DNA of 64,000 bases from Mesocentrotus franciscanus (lineage: Eukaryota > Echinodermata > Echinoidea > Camarodonta > Strongylocentrotidae). The notes beneath the pieces were generated by a model that had not been told where the DNA came from, did no database searches, and saw only the letters and a list, made by a program, of their open reading frames with translations. The stretch is from contig CP137682.1 of the NCBI GenBank assembly GCA_037976565.1, positions 24,451,973 to 24,515,972 on the forward strand. Direction: 5' to 3'. Made by a program: the position numbers and the translations under genes. This document shows, in pieces, positions 49,721-62,480 of this stretch (position 1 is the stretch's first letter; every line of letters starts with the position of its first letter).

Positions 49721-50169
49721 ACAGAGACGTAATAAGAGACAGAGAGAGATAGAGAGAGAAACAAAACCGAGGGAAATGGGCGTGGTAAGAGCAAAGAAAG
49801 ACGAGATGAAGAAAGACAAACAAATGTGATTAATTATAGATTGTACGAAAAGAGAGACCGTGTCTGTTTAAGCAGAAGAAAAGTGTTTTTTCAGTCTATT
49901 TACAATGCACATGTAATATAAATTTCCTGAGACTACTGACAAAATGTAGATAATTTCTCAATATAGAACGCGAACTACTATTTATAAGATATTTGCTTTT
50001 AAAACACGCTTTTATATGAAGCTATATCATTACGACACCTATTAAATGTTAATAAATGATTTTCTTTTTTTTTAAGTCTGTGAACATACAGTTACTCCAT
50101 ATATTGAATTTTAAGAATACAAAAGTATATAGAAACAAATCCGTTCAAATGATATCGTGGTTGGTATAC

Positions 50170-50396
50170 CTTTGATGTTGATGCCTCCGTGGCCATCGTT
50201 GAGTAGAACTCATCACTCAGCTTCACACTGTCCAGATTCAGTGATCGAAGATTTGGCATGAAGCAGAGGCCTTTCGCGTAATGAGAGGATGCAGCAGAAC
50301 CCAGATCTGCCGTCTTGTGCTTTAGCTCCTCAATCTGGTGATGTGACAGGACAGGTTAAAAAGAGTGAAAAGTTTCATCAAGTATAGACGACATGT
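50170..50396 (-). pseudogene. Array LRR exon copy 34, nonsense TAA
   Basis: TAA at 50356-50358 in the N-terminal part. Windows KHKT and NLDSV, AKGLCF. Confidence 0.75.
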
Positions 50397-51037
50397 CTAA
50401 TTTAAATATTCACTGTTGTCATTAATTTAACTTCATTTACAACTACTTAGGCTTTTAAAGCAAGGGAAAGAAGAGGGAGAGAGAGTGAGAGAGAGAGAAA
50501 GAGAGACCGGGACAGACCCAGAGACATAATGAGAGACGGAGAGAGAGAGATAGAGAGAAAAAACAGGAGAGAAATGGGTGTGGTAAGAGCAAAGAAAGAC
50601 GAGATGAAGTAAAACTAACAAATGTGATAAGTTATAAATAGTTTAAAAAAGTGAGATCGTGTCTTTTTAAGCAGAATATAAGTGTGATATCCGTCTATTT
50701 TCAATGCACATGTAAAGTTAATTTCCTGCGACTATTGGCAAACTATAAGGAATATCTTTTCAAAAATGCGACATACTTTTTATAGTATAAGTACTTTTAT
50801 ACACGTTTTTTCATGCATCTATATCATTATGAGACCAAATTTTATTCTATTCACATGATTTGTTTCCTTGTCAGCATGGCCAAACTTTTTATTACATTGA
50901 TATGAGAGTACTTGTGATTTATGTTTATAAATTATTTCTATTTAAAAAGTGTGAAAAAACAGTAACCGCATAAGTTGAGTTTGAAGGATGCAAAACTGGC
51001 AACAAATCGTTTCCAATAGAAATCGTGTTTGGTATAC

Positions 51038-51264
51038 CTTTGATGTTGATGCCTCCGTGGCCATCGTTGAGTAGAACTCATCACTCAGCTTCACACTGTC
51101 CAGGTTCAGTGTTCGAAGATTTGGCATGAAGCAGAGGCCTTTCGCGTAATGAGAGGATGCAGCAGAACCTAGATCTGCTGTCTCGTGCTTTAGCTCCTCA
51201 ATCTGGTGATGTGACAGGACAGGTTGAATAGAGTTAATAGTATTGTCAAGTATAGACGACATGT
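51038..51264 (-). CDS. Array LRR exon copy 35 (open)
   Basis: Windows KHET and NLDSV with LRTL for LRSL and AKGLCF. Almost identical to copy 36, exactly 960 bp away. Confidence 0.62.
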
Positions 51265-51408
51265 CTAATTTACATATTTTCTATTGTCATTAATATAACA
51301 TTATTAACTTCTACTTAGACTTTTAAAGCAAAGGAGAAAGAAGAGACAGAGAGAGATAGAGAGAACAAACCATGGGAAATGGGTGTGGTAAGAGCAAAGA
51401 AAGACAAG

Positions 51409-51565
51409 GGTCCCGTTGCATAAAACTTATCATTGATATTAACTTTGCAACTAATGGTAACTTCCATGGAATACTTGATTTTGATTGGCTGTTGAGCAAT
51501 GTTACCATGGTAGTTACCATTGATGGCAGAATTACCATTAAGGGTAAGTTCTATGCAACAGGTCC
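51409..51565. mobile_element. 157-bp MITE with TIRs and AAG target duplication
   Basis: Ends GGTCCCGTTGCATAAAACTT and, inverted, GGACCTGTTGCATAGAACTT, flanked by AAG (51406-51408 and 51566-51568). A 3-bp target duplication fits PIF/Harbinger or CACTA types. It also has an internal GTTACCATGGTAGTTACC symmetry. Confidence 0.85.
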
Positions 51566-51997
51566 AAGATGAAGAAAAACAAACAAGTGTGATTAATTAT
51601 ATATAGTTAGAAAAGAGAGACCGTGTCTGTTCAAGCAGAATAAAAGTGTTATATCCGTCTATTTAAAATGCCACATGTTCAATTAATTTCCTTCCACTAT
51701 TGGCAAACTATAAGCAATTTCTTTTGAAAAAATGCGAAATACTATTCATAGGATAAGTAATTTTATGCAGGCTTTTTTATGACACCAAAGTCCATTCTAT
51801 TCACACGATTTGTCTCCTTGTCAGCATGGCCAAACTGTTTATTATATTGATATGAGAATGCTTGGGACTAATGTTAATAAATTATTATTATTTTTTTTTT
51901 TAAGACTGTGAACATACAGTTACCCAATATATTGAAATTTAAGAAAACAAAAGTATATAGAAACAAATCCGTTCAAATGATATCGTGGTTGGTATAC

Positions 51998-52224
51998 CTT
52001 TGATGTTGATGCCTCAGAGGCCATCGTTGAGTAGAACTCATCACTCAGCTTTACACTGTCCAGATTCAGTGTTCGAAGATTTGGCATGAAGCAGAGGCCT
52101 TTCGCGTAATGAGAGGATGCAGCAGAACCTAGATCTGCTGTCTCGTGCTTTAGCTCCTCAATCTGGTGATGTGACAGGACAGGTTGAATAGAGTTAATAG
52201 TATTGTCAAGTATAGACGACATGT
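51998..52224 (-). CDS. Array LRR exon copy 36 (open)
   Basis: Same windows as copy 35 (KHET, LRTLNLDSV); MASEAS instead of MATEAS. Confidence 0.62.
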
Positions 52225-52368
52225 CTAATTTACATATTTTCTATTGTCATTAATATAACATTATTAACTTCTACTTAGACTTTTAAAGCAAAGGAGAAAG
52301 AAGAGACAGAGAGAGATAGAGAGAACAAACCATGGGAAATGGGTGTGGTAAGAGCAAAGAAAGACAAG

Positions 52369-52525
52369 GGTCCCGTTGCATAAAACTTATCATTGATATT
52401 AACTTTGCAACTAATGGTAACTTCCATGGAATACTTGATTTTGATTGGCTGTTGAGCAATGTTACCATGGTAGTTACCATTGATGGCAGAATTACCATTA
52501 AGGGTAAGTTCTATGCAACAGGTCC
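52369..52525. mobile_element. 157-bp MITE, second copy by unit duplication
   Basis: Same sequence, same AAG flanks and same position in the unit as 51409-51565, so it was carried along, not inserted anew. Confidence 0.88.
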
Positions 52526-52955
52526 AAGATGAAGAAAAACAAACAAGTGTGATTAATTATATATAGTTAGAAAAGAGAGACCATGTCTGTTCAAGCAGAA
52601 TAAAAGTGTTATATCCGTCTATTTAAAATGCCACATGTTCAATTAATTTCCTTCCACTATTCGCAGACTATAAGCAATTTCTTTTGAAAAAATGCGAAAT
52701 ACTATTCATAGGATAAGTAATTTTATGCAGGCTTTTTTATGACACAAAAGTCCATTCTATTCACACGATTTGTCTCCTTGTCAGCATGGCCAAACTGTTT
52801 ATTATATTGATATGAGAGTGCTCGTGACTAATGTTAATAAATGATTTCTTTTTTTTTTTAAGTCTGTGAACATACAGTTACCCCATATATTGAATTTGAA
52901 GAATACAAAAGTATATAGAAACAAATCCGTTCTAATGATATCGTGGTTGGTATAC

Positions 52956-53182
52956 CTTTGATGTTGATGCCTCCGTGGCTATCGTTGAGTAGAACTCATC
53001 ACTCAGCTTCATACTGTCCAGACTCAGTGATCGAAGATTTGGCATGAAGCAGAGACCTCTCGCGTAATGAGAGGATGCAGCAGAACCCAGATCTGCCGCC
53101 TTGTGCTTTAGCTTCTCAATCTGGTGATGTGACAGGACAGGTAAAATAGAGTGAAAAGAATCATCCAGTATAGACGACATGT
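52956..53182 (-). CDS. Array LRR exon copy 37 (open)
   Basis: Windows KHKA and SLDSM; HSILPVLSHH (TTA where the nonsense copies have TAA). MSSILDDSFHS start. Confidence 0.62.
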
Positions 53183-53694
53183 CTAATTTAAATATTCACT
53201 ATTGTCGTTAATTTAACTTCATTTACAACTACTTAGGCTTTTAAAGCAAGGGAAAGAAGAGGGAAAGAGAGAGTGTGAGAGAGAGAGAGAGGACAGACCC
53301 AGAGACATAATGAGAGACGGAGAGAGATAGAGAGAAAAAATCCGAAGTGGATGTGGTAAGAGCAAAGAGAGGCAAGATGAAATTTTCTGCAACTACTGAC
53401 AAAATGTAAATAATTTCCAAATGTAGAACGCGAACTACTATTTATAGGATACATGCTTTTAAAACACGCTTTTATATGAATCTATATCATTATGACACCG
53501 TATTTCATATTATTCATGTGATTTATTACCTTGTCAGCATGGCCAAACTATTTATAATACTGATAAGTGCGTGCTCGTAACTGATGAAAATAAATTATGT
53601 CTTTTAAAAAAGTGAAAATCAGTTACCCCATAAGTTGAGTTTGAAGAATGCAAAACTTGCAAATCGTTTCCAATAGAAATCGTGTTTGGTATAC

Positions 53695-53921
53695 CTTTGA
53701 TCTTGATGCCTCAGAGGCCATCGTTGAGTAGAACTCATCACTCAGTTTCACATCGTCCAGATTCAGTGATCGAAGATTTGTCATAGAGCAGAGACCTTTC
53801 GCGTAATGAGAGGATGCATCAGAACCCAGATCTGCCGTCTCGTGCGTTAGCTCCTCAATCTGGTGATGTGACAGGACAGGTTGAATAGAGTGAATAGTAT
53901 TATCAAATATAGTCGAAATGT
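53695..53921 (-). CDS. Array LRR exon copy 38 (open, no Met)
   Basis: ATT at the Met position; acceptor TTAG kept. Windows THET / GSDAS and NLDDV, with SMTNLRSL. Duplicate: copy 49. Confidence 0.58.
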
Positions 53922-54551
53922 CTAATTTAAATATTTTCCATTGTCATTAATATAACATCATTTACCTCTACTTAGACTTGGAATGCAGGGAAAAGAGATA
54001 GACAGAGAGACAGAGAGAGAGAGAGAGACAGGGACAGGGCCAGATACATAATGAAAGACAGAGAGATAGAGAGAAAAAACCAGAGAGAAATGGGTGTGGT
54101 AAGAGCAGAGAAAGACGAGATGAAGAAAGACAAACAAATCTGATTAATTATAGATAATTAGAAAAGAGAGACGTGTCTGTTCAAGCAGAATAAAAGTGTT
54201 ATATCCGTCTATTTACAATGCACATGTAAAATTAATTTCCTGCGACTATTGGAACACTATAAGTAATTTATTGTTTAAAATGTGACATACTTTTTATAGG
54301 ATAAGTACTTTTATACACGCTTTTTATGAATCTATATCATTATGACACCAAAGTTCATTCTATTCCATGATTTGTTTCCTTGTCAGCATGGCCAAACTGT
54401 GTATCATATTGATATGAGAGTGCTCTTGACTCATGTTTAAAATTGATTTCTTTTTAAAATGTGTGAAATACAGTTACCCATATGTTGAATTTTAAGAATG
54501 CAAAGCTTTTTCGAAACTAATCGTTTCGAATTTAAATACTGTTTGGTATAC

Positions 54552-54778
54552 CTTTGATTGTGATGCCTCAGTGGCCATCGTTGAGTAGAACTCATCACTC
54601 AGCTTCACACTGTCCAGATTCAGTGATCGAAGATTTGGCATGAAGCAGAGACCTCTCGCGTAATGAGAGGATGCAGCAGAACCCAGATCTGCCGTCTTGT
54701 GCTTTAGCTCCTCAATCTGGTGATGTGACAGGACAGGTTAAATAGAGTGAAAAGTATGATCAAGTATAGGCGACATGT
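54552..54778 (-). pseudogene. Array LRR exon copy 39, nonsense TAA
   Basis: TAA at 54738-54740. Windows KHKT and NLDSV. Confidence 0.75.
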
Positions 54779-55420
54779 CTAATTTAAATATTCACTATTG
54801 TCATTAATTTAAATTCATTTACAACTACTTACTAGGCTTTTAAAGCAAGGTAAAGAAAAGGGAGAGAGAGAGTGAGAGAGAGAGAGAGAGAGAGACCGGG
54901 ACAGACCCAGAGACATAATGAGAGACAGAAAGAGATATAGAGAAAAAAAACCGAGGGAAATGGACGTGGTAAGAGCAGAGAAAGACGAGATGAAGAAAGA
55001 TAAAGAAATTCGATTAGTTATAGATAGTTATAAATGAGAGACCGTGGTCTGTTCTAGCAGAATAAAAGTGTTATGTCCATCTATTTACAATGCACATGTA
55101 CAATTTATTTCCAGCGACTACTCACAAAATGTAAATAATTTATAAATATAGAACGCGAAATATTATTCATATGATACGAGCTTTTAAAAAACCCTTTAAT
55201 ACTGAATCTATATCAATATGAAACCAAATTTATTCTATTCACAGGTATTTATTTCCTTGTCAGCATGGCCAAACTATTTATTATATTGATATGAGCTCGT
55301 TACTGATGAAAATAAATGATGTCTTTTAAAAAGAGTTAAAAACAGTTATTCCATAAGTTGAGTTTGAAGAATGTAATACTGGCAACAAATCGTTTCCAAT
55401 AGAAATCATGTTTGGTATAC

Positions 55421-55645
55421 CTTTGATAGTGATGCCTCAGAGGCCATCGTTGAGTAGAACTCATCACTCAGCTTCACACCGTCCAGATTCAGTGATCGAA
55501 GATTTGGCATAGAGCAGAGACCTCTCGTAATGAGAGGATGCAACAGAACCCAGATCTGCTGTCTCGTGCCTTAGTTCCTCAATCTGGTGATGTGACAGGA
55601 CAGGTTGAATAGAGTGAATAGTTTTATCAAGTATTGACGACATGT
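55421..55645 (-). pseudogene. Array LRR exon copy 40, 2-nt frameshift
   Basis: CG lost from the CTCTCGCG site (around 55527). Windows RHET / GSVAS and NLDGV. Confidence 0.72.
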
Positions 55646-56274
55646 CTGAGTTAAATATTCTTACTGTCATTAATGTAACATTTTTAACCTCTATTTAGAC
55701 TCTTAAAGCATTGGAAAGAGAAAGGAGAGAGAGAGAGAGAAAGAGACCGGGACATACCCAGAGACATAATGAGAGACAGAGAGAGATAGAGAGAAAAAAC
55801 CCGAGGGAAATGGGCGTGGTAAGAGCACAGAAAGACGAGATGAAGAAAGACAAAGAAATTTGATTAATTATAGTTAGTTAGAAAAGAGAAACCGTGTTTG
55901 TTCAAGCAGAATAAAAGTGTTATATCCGTCTATTTAAAATGCACATGTAAAATTATTTTCCTGCGACTATTGGCAAACTATGAATAATTTCCTTTTTTAA
56001 ATGTGAGATTCTTTTTATAGGATAAGTACTTTTATACACGCTTTTTTATGAATCTATCTCATTATGACACCAAAGTTCATTCTATAACATGATTTGTTTC
56101 CTTGTCAGCATGGTCAAACTGTTTATTATATTGATATGAAAGTGCTCTCGACTAATGTATATAAATGATTTGTTTTTAAAAGGTGTGAAAATACAGTTAC
56201 CCTATTTTTGAATTTGAAGAATGCAAAAGTATATAGAAACAAATCGTTTCCAATACAAATCTTGTTTGGTATAC

Positions 56275-56501
56275 CTTTGATCTTGATGCCTCAGTGGCCA
56301 TCGTTGAGTAGAACTCATCACTCAGCTTCACACCGTCCAGATTCAGTGATCGAAGATTTGGCATGATGCAGAGACCTCTCGCGTAATGAGAGGATGCAGC
56401 AGAACCCAGATCTGCGTTCCAGTTGTTTAGCTCCTCAATCTGGTGATGTGACAGGACAGGTTAAATAGAGTGAAAAGTATCATCAAGTATAGACGACATG
56501 T
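56275..56501 (-). pseudogene. Array LRR exon copy 41, nonsense TAA
   Basis: TAA at 56461-56463. Windows NNWN and NLDGV; GLCIMPN. Confidence 0.75.
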
Positions 56502-57098
56502 CTAATTTAAATATTCACTGCTGTCATTATTTTAACTTCATTTACAACTACTGAGGCTTTTAAAGCAAGGGAAAGTGAGAGAGAGAGAGAGAGAAAACCG
56601 GGACAGACCCAGAGACATAATGAGAGACTGAGAGAGATAGAGAGAAAAAACCCGAGGGAAATGGGTGTCGTAAGAGCAAAGAAAGACGAGATGAAGAAAG
56701 ACAAACAAATTTGATTAATTATAGATAATTAGAAAAGAGAGACCGTGTCTGTTCAAGCAGAATAAAAGCGTTATTACTTGTAAAATTAATTTCCTGCGAC
56801 TATTGGCAAACTATAAGTAATATCTTTTCAAAAATGCGACATACTAGTTTTAGGATAAGTACTTGTATACACGCTCTGTTATGCATCTATATCATTATGA
56901 CCCCAAAGTTCATTCTATTCACATGATTTGCTTCCTTGTCAGCATGGCCAAACTGTTTGTAACATTGATATGAGAGTACTCGTGACTTATGTTTAAATTT
57001 TTTTTCAAAGTCTGAAAATATTACCCCATATATTTAATTTGAAGAATGCAAAAGTTATTGAAACAAATCTTTTCCAATAGAAATCGTGCTTGGTATAC

Positions 57099-57323
57099 CT
57101 TTGACCTTGATGCCTCAGAGGCCATCGTTGAGTAGAACTCATCACTCAGCTTCACACTCCACAGATACAATGATCGAAGATTTGGCATGAAGCAGAGACC
57201 TCTCGTAATGAGAGGATGCAGCAGAACCCAGATCTGCGTTCGAGTGGTTTAGCTTCTCAATCTGGTGATGTGACAGGACAGGTTGAATAGAGTGAATAGT
57301 ATTATCAAGTATAGACGACATGT
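57099..57323 (-). pseudogene. Array LRR exon copy 42, 2-nt frameshift
   Basis: NHSN and YLWSV type; CG lost near 57208. Its duplicate, copy 45, is intact. Confidence 0.72.
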
Positions 57324-57907
57324 CTAATATAAATAAACTTAGACTTTTACAGCAAGGGAAACAGAAAGGAGAGAGGGGAGAGAGAGAGAGAGAGAGAGAC
57401 CGGGACAGAGACAGAGACATAATGAGAAACAGAGAGAGATAAAGAAAGAGTCCCACAGGGAAAAGGGTGTTAAGAGAAAAGAAAGACAAACAAATGCTAT
57501 CAATTGTAGATTGTTTTTAAAGAGAGACCGTGTCTGATCAAGCAGGATTTAAGTGTTATATCCGTCTTTTTACAATGCACATGTAAAATTAATCTTGCGA
57601 CAATTGACTAAATTTAAATGATTTCTAAATAGAGAATGCTTAATACTATATATAATATTCATGTTTTTTAACACGCTTTTGTATGAATCTATACCATTAT
57701 GACACCAAAGTTCATTCTATTCACAGGTATTTATTTCCTTGTCAGCATGGCCAAACTATTTAATATATCGATATGAGAGTGCTCTTGAATAATGTATGAT
57801 ACCTTTTAAAAGGTGTGAAAATACAGTTACCCCATATGTTGAATTTGAGGAATGCAAAACTTTTTCGTAAAGAAATCATTTCGAATTGAGGTACTGTTTG
57901 AGTATAC

Positions 57908-58133
57908 CTTTGATTTTGATGCCTCAGTGGCCATCGTTGAGTAGAACTCATCACTCAGCTTCATTCTGTCCAGATTCAGTGATCGAAGATTTGGCATAGA
58001 GCAGAGACCTCTCGCATAATGAGAGGATGCATGAGAACCCAGATCTGCCCTCTTGTGCTTTAGCTTCTCAATCTGGTGATGTGACAGGACAGGTTGAATA
58101 GAGTAGTAGTATTATCAAGTATAGAGGATATGT
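57908..58133 (-). pseudogene. Array LRR exon copy 43, 1-nt frameshift
   Basis: 226 nt; one base lost near 58101-58106 in the N-terminal part. Windows KHKR / GSHAS and NLDRM; ATA at Met. Element B beside it. Confidence 0.68.
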
Positions 58134-58152
58134 CTAGTTTGAATATTTTCTA

Positions 58153-58380
58153 TGGTTTAATGGTTCAAACCTATTTTCTACTTTCTCATATTACTTAATA
58201 AGAAAACATAAACAAAACAAGGCAGTGCATTACCAAAATCGGTACAATAAAAATGTTGCAATTATTAAATGATGAACATACTTCTTTTGAGAACATACAC
58301 ATTGCACAATTATCAAAGAATTGTAGATAATATAATCGTTCTTAATTACATCTTAATTTGAGAAAAAGTGGAGGAATGTA
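58153..58380. mobile_element. Element B, truncated (beside copy 43)
   Basis: Ends at AGTGGAGGAATGTA, fused to TTAGACGACATGTCTAATTT: the outermost bases of another exon whose body is gone. Same fusion at 60985. Confidence 0.75.
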
Positions 58381-58877
58381 TTAGACGACATGTCTAATTT
58401 AAATATTCACTGTTGAAATTATTTTAACTTCATTTACAACTACTGAGGCTTTTAAAGCAAGGGAAAGTGAGAGAGAGAGAGAGAAAAACGGGACAGACCC
58501 AGAGACATAATGAGAGACTGAGAGAGATAGAGAGAAAAACCCGAGGGAAATGGGTGTCGTAAGAGCAAAGAAAGACGAGATGAAGAAAGACAAACAAATT
58601 TGATTAATTATAGATAATTAGAAAAGAGAGACCGTGTCTGTTCAAGCAGAATAAAGCGAATCTATACCATTATGACACCAAAGTTCATTCTATTCACAGG
58701 TATTTATTTCCTTGTCAGCATGGCCAAACTATTTAATATATTGATATGAGAGTGCTCTTGAATAATGTATGATACCTTTTAAAAGGTGTGAAAATACAGT
58801 TACCCCATATGTTGAATTTGAAGAATGCAAAACTTTTCGAAAGAAATCATTTCAATTGAAATACTGTTTGAGTATAC

Positions 58878-59104
58878 CTTTGATTTTGATGCCTCAGTGG
58901 CCATCGTTGAGTAGAACTCATCACTCAGCTTCACACTGTCCAGATCCAGTGATCGAAGATTTGGCATGATGCAGAGACCTCTCGCGTAATGAGAGGATGC
59001 AGCAGAACCCAGATCTGCGTTCCAGTTGTTTAGCTCCTCAATCTGGTGATGTGACAGGACAGGTTAAATAGAGTGAAAAGTATCATCAAGTATAGACGAC
59101 ATGT
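58878..59104 (-). pseudogene. Array LRR exon copy 44, nonsense TAA
   Basis: TAA at 59064-59066. Windows NNWN and DLDSV; looks like a chimera of copy 41 (N-terminal part) and copy 47 (C-terminal part). Confidence 0.75.
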
Positions 59105-59703
59105 CTAATTTAAATATTCACTGCTGTCATTATTTTAACTTCATTTACAACTACTGAGGCTTTTAAAGCAAGGGAAAGTGAGAGAGAGAGAGAGAGAGAA
59201 AACCGGGACAGACCCAGAGACATAATGAGAGACTGAGAGAGATAGAGAAAAAAACCCGAGGGAAATGGGTGTCGTAAGAGCAAAGAAAGACGAGATGAAG
59301 AAAGACAAACAAATTTGATTAATTATAGATAATTAGAAAAGAGAGACCGTGTCTGTTCAAGCAGAATAAAAGCGTTATTACTTGTAAAATTAATTTCCTG
59401 CGACTATTGGCAAACTATAAGTAATATCTTTTCAAAAATGCGACATACTAGTTTTAGGATAAGTACTTGTATACACGCTCTGTTATGCATCTATATCATT
59501 ATGACCCCAAAGTTCATTCTATTCACATGATTTGCTTCCTTGTCAGCATGGCCAAACTGTTTGTAACATTGATATGAGAGTACTCGTGACTTATGTTTAG
59601 AATTTTTTTTCAAAGTCTGAAAATATTACCCCATATATTTAATTTGAAGAATGTAAAAGTTATTGAAACAAATCTTTTCCAATAGAAATCGTGCTTGGTA
59701 TAC

Positions 59704-59930
59704 CTTTGACCTTGATGCCTCAGAGGCCATCGTTGAGTAGAACTCATCACTCAGCTTCACACTCCACAGATACAATGATCGAAGATTTGGCATGAAGCAG
59801 AGACCTCTCGCGTAATGAGAGGATGCAGCAGAACCCAGATCTGCGTTCGAGTGGTTTAGCTTCTCAATCTGGTGATGTGACAGGACAGGTTGAATAGAGT
59901 GAATAGTATTATCAAGTATAGACGACATGT
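59704..59930 (-). CDS. Array LRR exon copy 45 (open)
   Basis: Windows NHSN and YLWSV; short acceptor architecture, frame open into the CT tract. Confidence 0.62.
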
Positions 59931-60513
59931 CTAATATAAATAAACTTAGACTTTTACAGCAAGGGAAACAGAAAGGAGAGAGCGGGAGAGAGAGAGAGAG
60001 ACCGGGACAGAGACAGAGACATAATGAGAAACAGAGAGAGATAAAGAGAAAGAGTCCCACAGGGAAAAGGGTGTTAAGAGAAAAGAAAGACAAACAAATG
60101 CTATCAATTGTAGATTGTTTTTAAAGAGAGACCGTGTCTGATCAAGCAGGATTTAAGTGTTATATCCGTCTTTTTACAATGCACATGTAAAATTAATCTT
60201 GCGACAATTGACTAAATTTAAATGATTTCTAAATAGAGAATGCTTAATACTATATATAATATTCATGTTTTTAAACACGCTTTTGTATGAATCTATACCA
60301 TTATGACACCAAAGTTCATTCTATTCACAGGTATTTATTTCCTTGTCAGCATGGCCAAACTATTTAATATATCGATATGAGAGTGCTCTTGAATAATGTA
60401 TGATACCTTTTTAAAAGGTGTGAAAATACAGTTACCCCATATGTTGAATTTGAGGAATGCAAAACTTTTTCGTAAAAGAAATCATTTCGAATTGAGGTAC
60501 TGTTTGAGTATAC

Positions 60514-60739
60514 CTTTGATTTTGATGCCTCAGTGGCCATCGTTGAGTAGAACTCATCACTCAGCTTCATTCTGTCCAGATTCAGTGATCGAAGATTTGG
60601 CATAGAGCAGAGACCTCTCGCATAATGAGAGGATGCATGAGAACCCAGATCTGCCCTCTTGTGCTTTAGCTTCTCAATCTGGTGATGTGACAGGACAGGT
60701 TGAATAGAGTAATAGTATTATCAAGTATAGAGGATATGT
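60514..60739 (-). pseudogene. Array LRR exon copy 46, 1-nt frameshift
   Basis: 226 nt; loss near 60706-60712 as in copy 43. Windows KHKR / GSHAS and NLDRM; ATA at Met. Confidence 0.68.
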
Positions 60740-60758
60740 CTAGTTTGAATATTTTCTA

Positions 60759-60985
60759 TGGTTTAATGGTTCAAACCTATTTTCTACTTTCTCATATTAC
60801 TTAATAAGAAAACATAAACAAAACAAGGCAGTGCATTACCAAAATCGGTACAATAAAAATGTTGCAATTATTAAATGATGAACATACTTCTTTGAGAACA
60901 TACACATTGCACAATTATCAAAGAATTGTAGATAATATAATCGTTCTTAATTACATCTTAATTTGAGAAAAAGTGGAGGAATGTA
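60759..60985. mobile_element. Element B, truncated (beside copy 46)
   Basis: Same fusion to an exon start as 58153-58380. Confidence 0.75.
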
Positions 60986-61492
60986 TTAGACGACATGTCT
61001 AATTTAAATATTCACTGTTGAAATTATTTTAACTTCATTTACAACTACTGAGGCTTTTAAAGCAAGGGAAAGTGAGAGAGAGAGAGAGAGAAAACCGGGA
61101 CAGACCCAGAGACATAATGAGAGACTGAGAGAGATAGAGAGAAAAAAACCCGAGGGAAATGGGTGTCGTAAGAGCAAAGAAAGACGAGATGAAGAAAGAC
61201 AAACAAATTTGATTAATTATAGATAATTAGAAAAGAGAGACCGTGTCTGTTCAAGCAGAATAAAAGCGAATCTATACCATTATGACACCAAAGTTCATTC
61301 TATTCACAGGTATTTATTTCCTTGTCAGCATGGCCAAACTATTTAATATATCGATATGAGAGTGCTCTTGAATAATGTATGATACCTTTTTAAAAGGTGT
61401 GAAAATACAGTTACCCCATATGTTGAATTTGAGGAATGCAAAACTTTTTCGTAAAAGAAATCATTTCGAATTGAGGTACTGTTTGAGTATAC

Positions 61493-61719
61493 CTTTGATT
61501 TTGATGCCTCAGTGGCCATCGTTGAGTAGAACTCATCACTCAGCTTCACACTGTCCAGATCCAGTGATCGAAGATTTGGCATGAAGCAGAGACCTCTCGC
61601 GTAATGAGAGGATGCAGCAGAACCCAGATCTGCCGTCTCGTGCGATAGCTCCTCAATCTGGTGATGTGACAGGACATGTTGAACAGAGTGAATAGTAATA
61701 TCAAGTATAGACGACATGT
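61493..61719 (-). CDS. Array LRR exon copy 47 (open, shifted acceptor)
   Basis: Paralogue of copy 33 (SHET, DLDSV) with the same loss of the usual acceptor AG and the AAAG|TACACATG alternative. Confidence 0.55.
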
Positions 61720-61969
61720 GTACTTTAAATATTTTTCATTGTCATTAATGTAACATCATAAACCTCTACTTACACTATTTAAGCAAAGGAAAGAGATAGA
61801 AGTGAGAGAGAGAGAGAGAGACCGGGACATAGCCAGTGACATAGAGAGACAGAGAGATATAGAGAAAAAACCCGTGGGAAATGGGCTTGGTAAGAGCAAA
61901 GAAAGACGAGATGTAGAAAGACAAACAAATTTGATTAATTATAGATAGTTAGAAAAGAGTGACCTTGTC

Positions 61970-62030
61970 TGTTCAAGCAGAATAAAAGTGTTATATAAAA
62001 AAAAGTGAGATAGAGAGGGAGTGACCGGGA
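61970..62030 (-). repeat. Exonless unit junction 5
   Basis: Same jump as at 49680, part of the duplicated long block. Confidence 0.7.
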
Positions 62031-62480
62031 CAGAGACAGAGACGTAATAAGAGACAGAGAGAGATAGAGAGAGAAACAAAACCGAGGGAAATGGGCGTGG
62101 TAAGAGCAAAGAAAGACGAGATGAAGAAAGACAAACAAATGTGATTAATTATAGATTGTACGAAAAGAGACCGTGTCTGTTTAAGCAGAAGAAAAGTGTT
62201 TTTTCAGTCTATTTACAATGCACATGTAATATAAATTTTCTGAGACTACTGACAAAATGTAGATAATTTCTCAATATAGAACGCGAACTACTATTTATAA
62301 GATATTTGCTTTTAAAACACGCTTTTATATGAAGCTATATCATTACGACACCTATTAAATGTTAATAAATGATTTTCTTTTTTTTAAGTCTGTGAACATA
62401 CAGTTACTCCATATATTGAATTTTAAGAATACAAAAGTATATAGAAACAAATCGTTCAAATGATATCGTGGTTGGTATAC

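Larger units (their letters stand above)
56502..59104 (-). repeat. Higher-order block 3, copy a (exon copies 42-44)
   Basis: About 2.6 kb, duplicated next door (59105-61719) with an offset of 2605-2606 bp. Confidence 0.8.
59105..61719 (-). repeat. Higher-order block 3, copy b (exon copies 45-47)
   Basis: Second copy of the 2.6-kb block; its last exon is copy 47 in place of the chimera copy 44. Confidence 0.8.

Noticed and set aside
51372..52532. 66-71-codon open frames on both strands around the 157-bp MITE
   Set aside because: They coincide with the palindromic MITE and are duplicated with it; no transposase motif.
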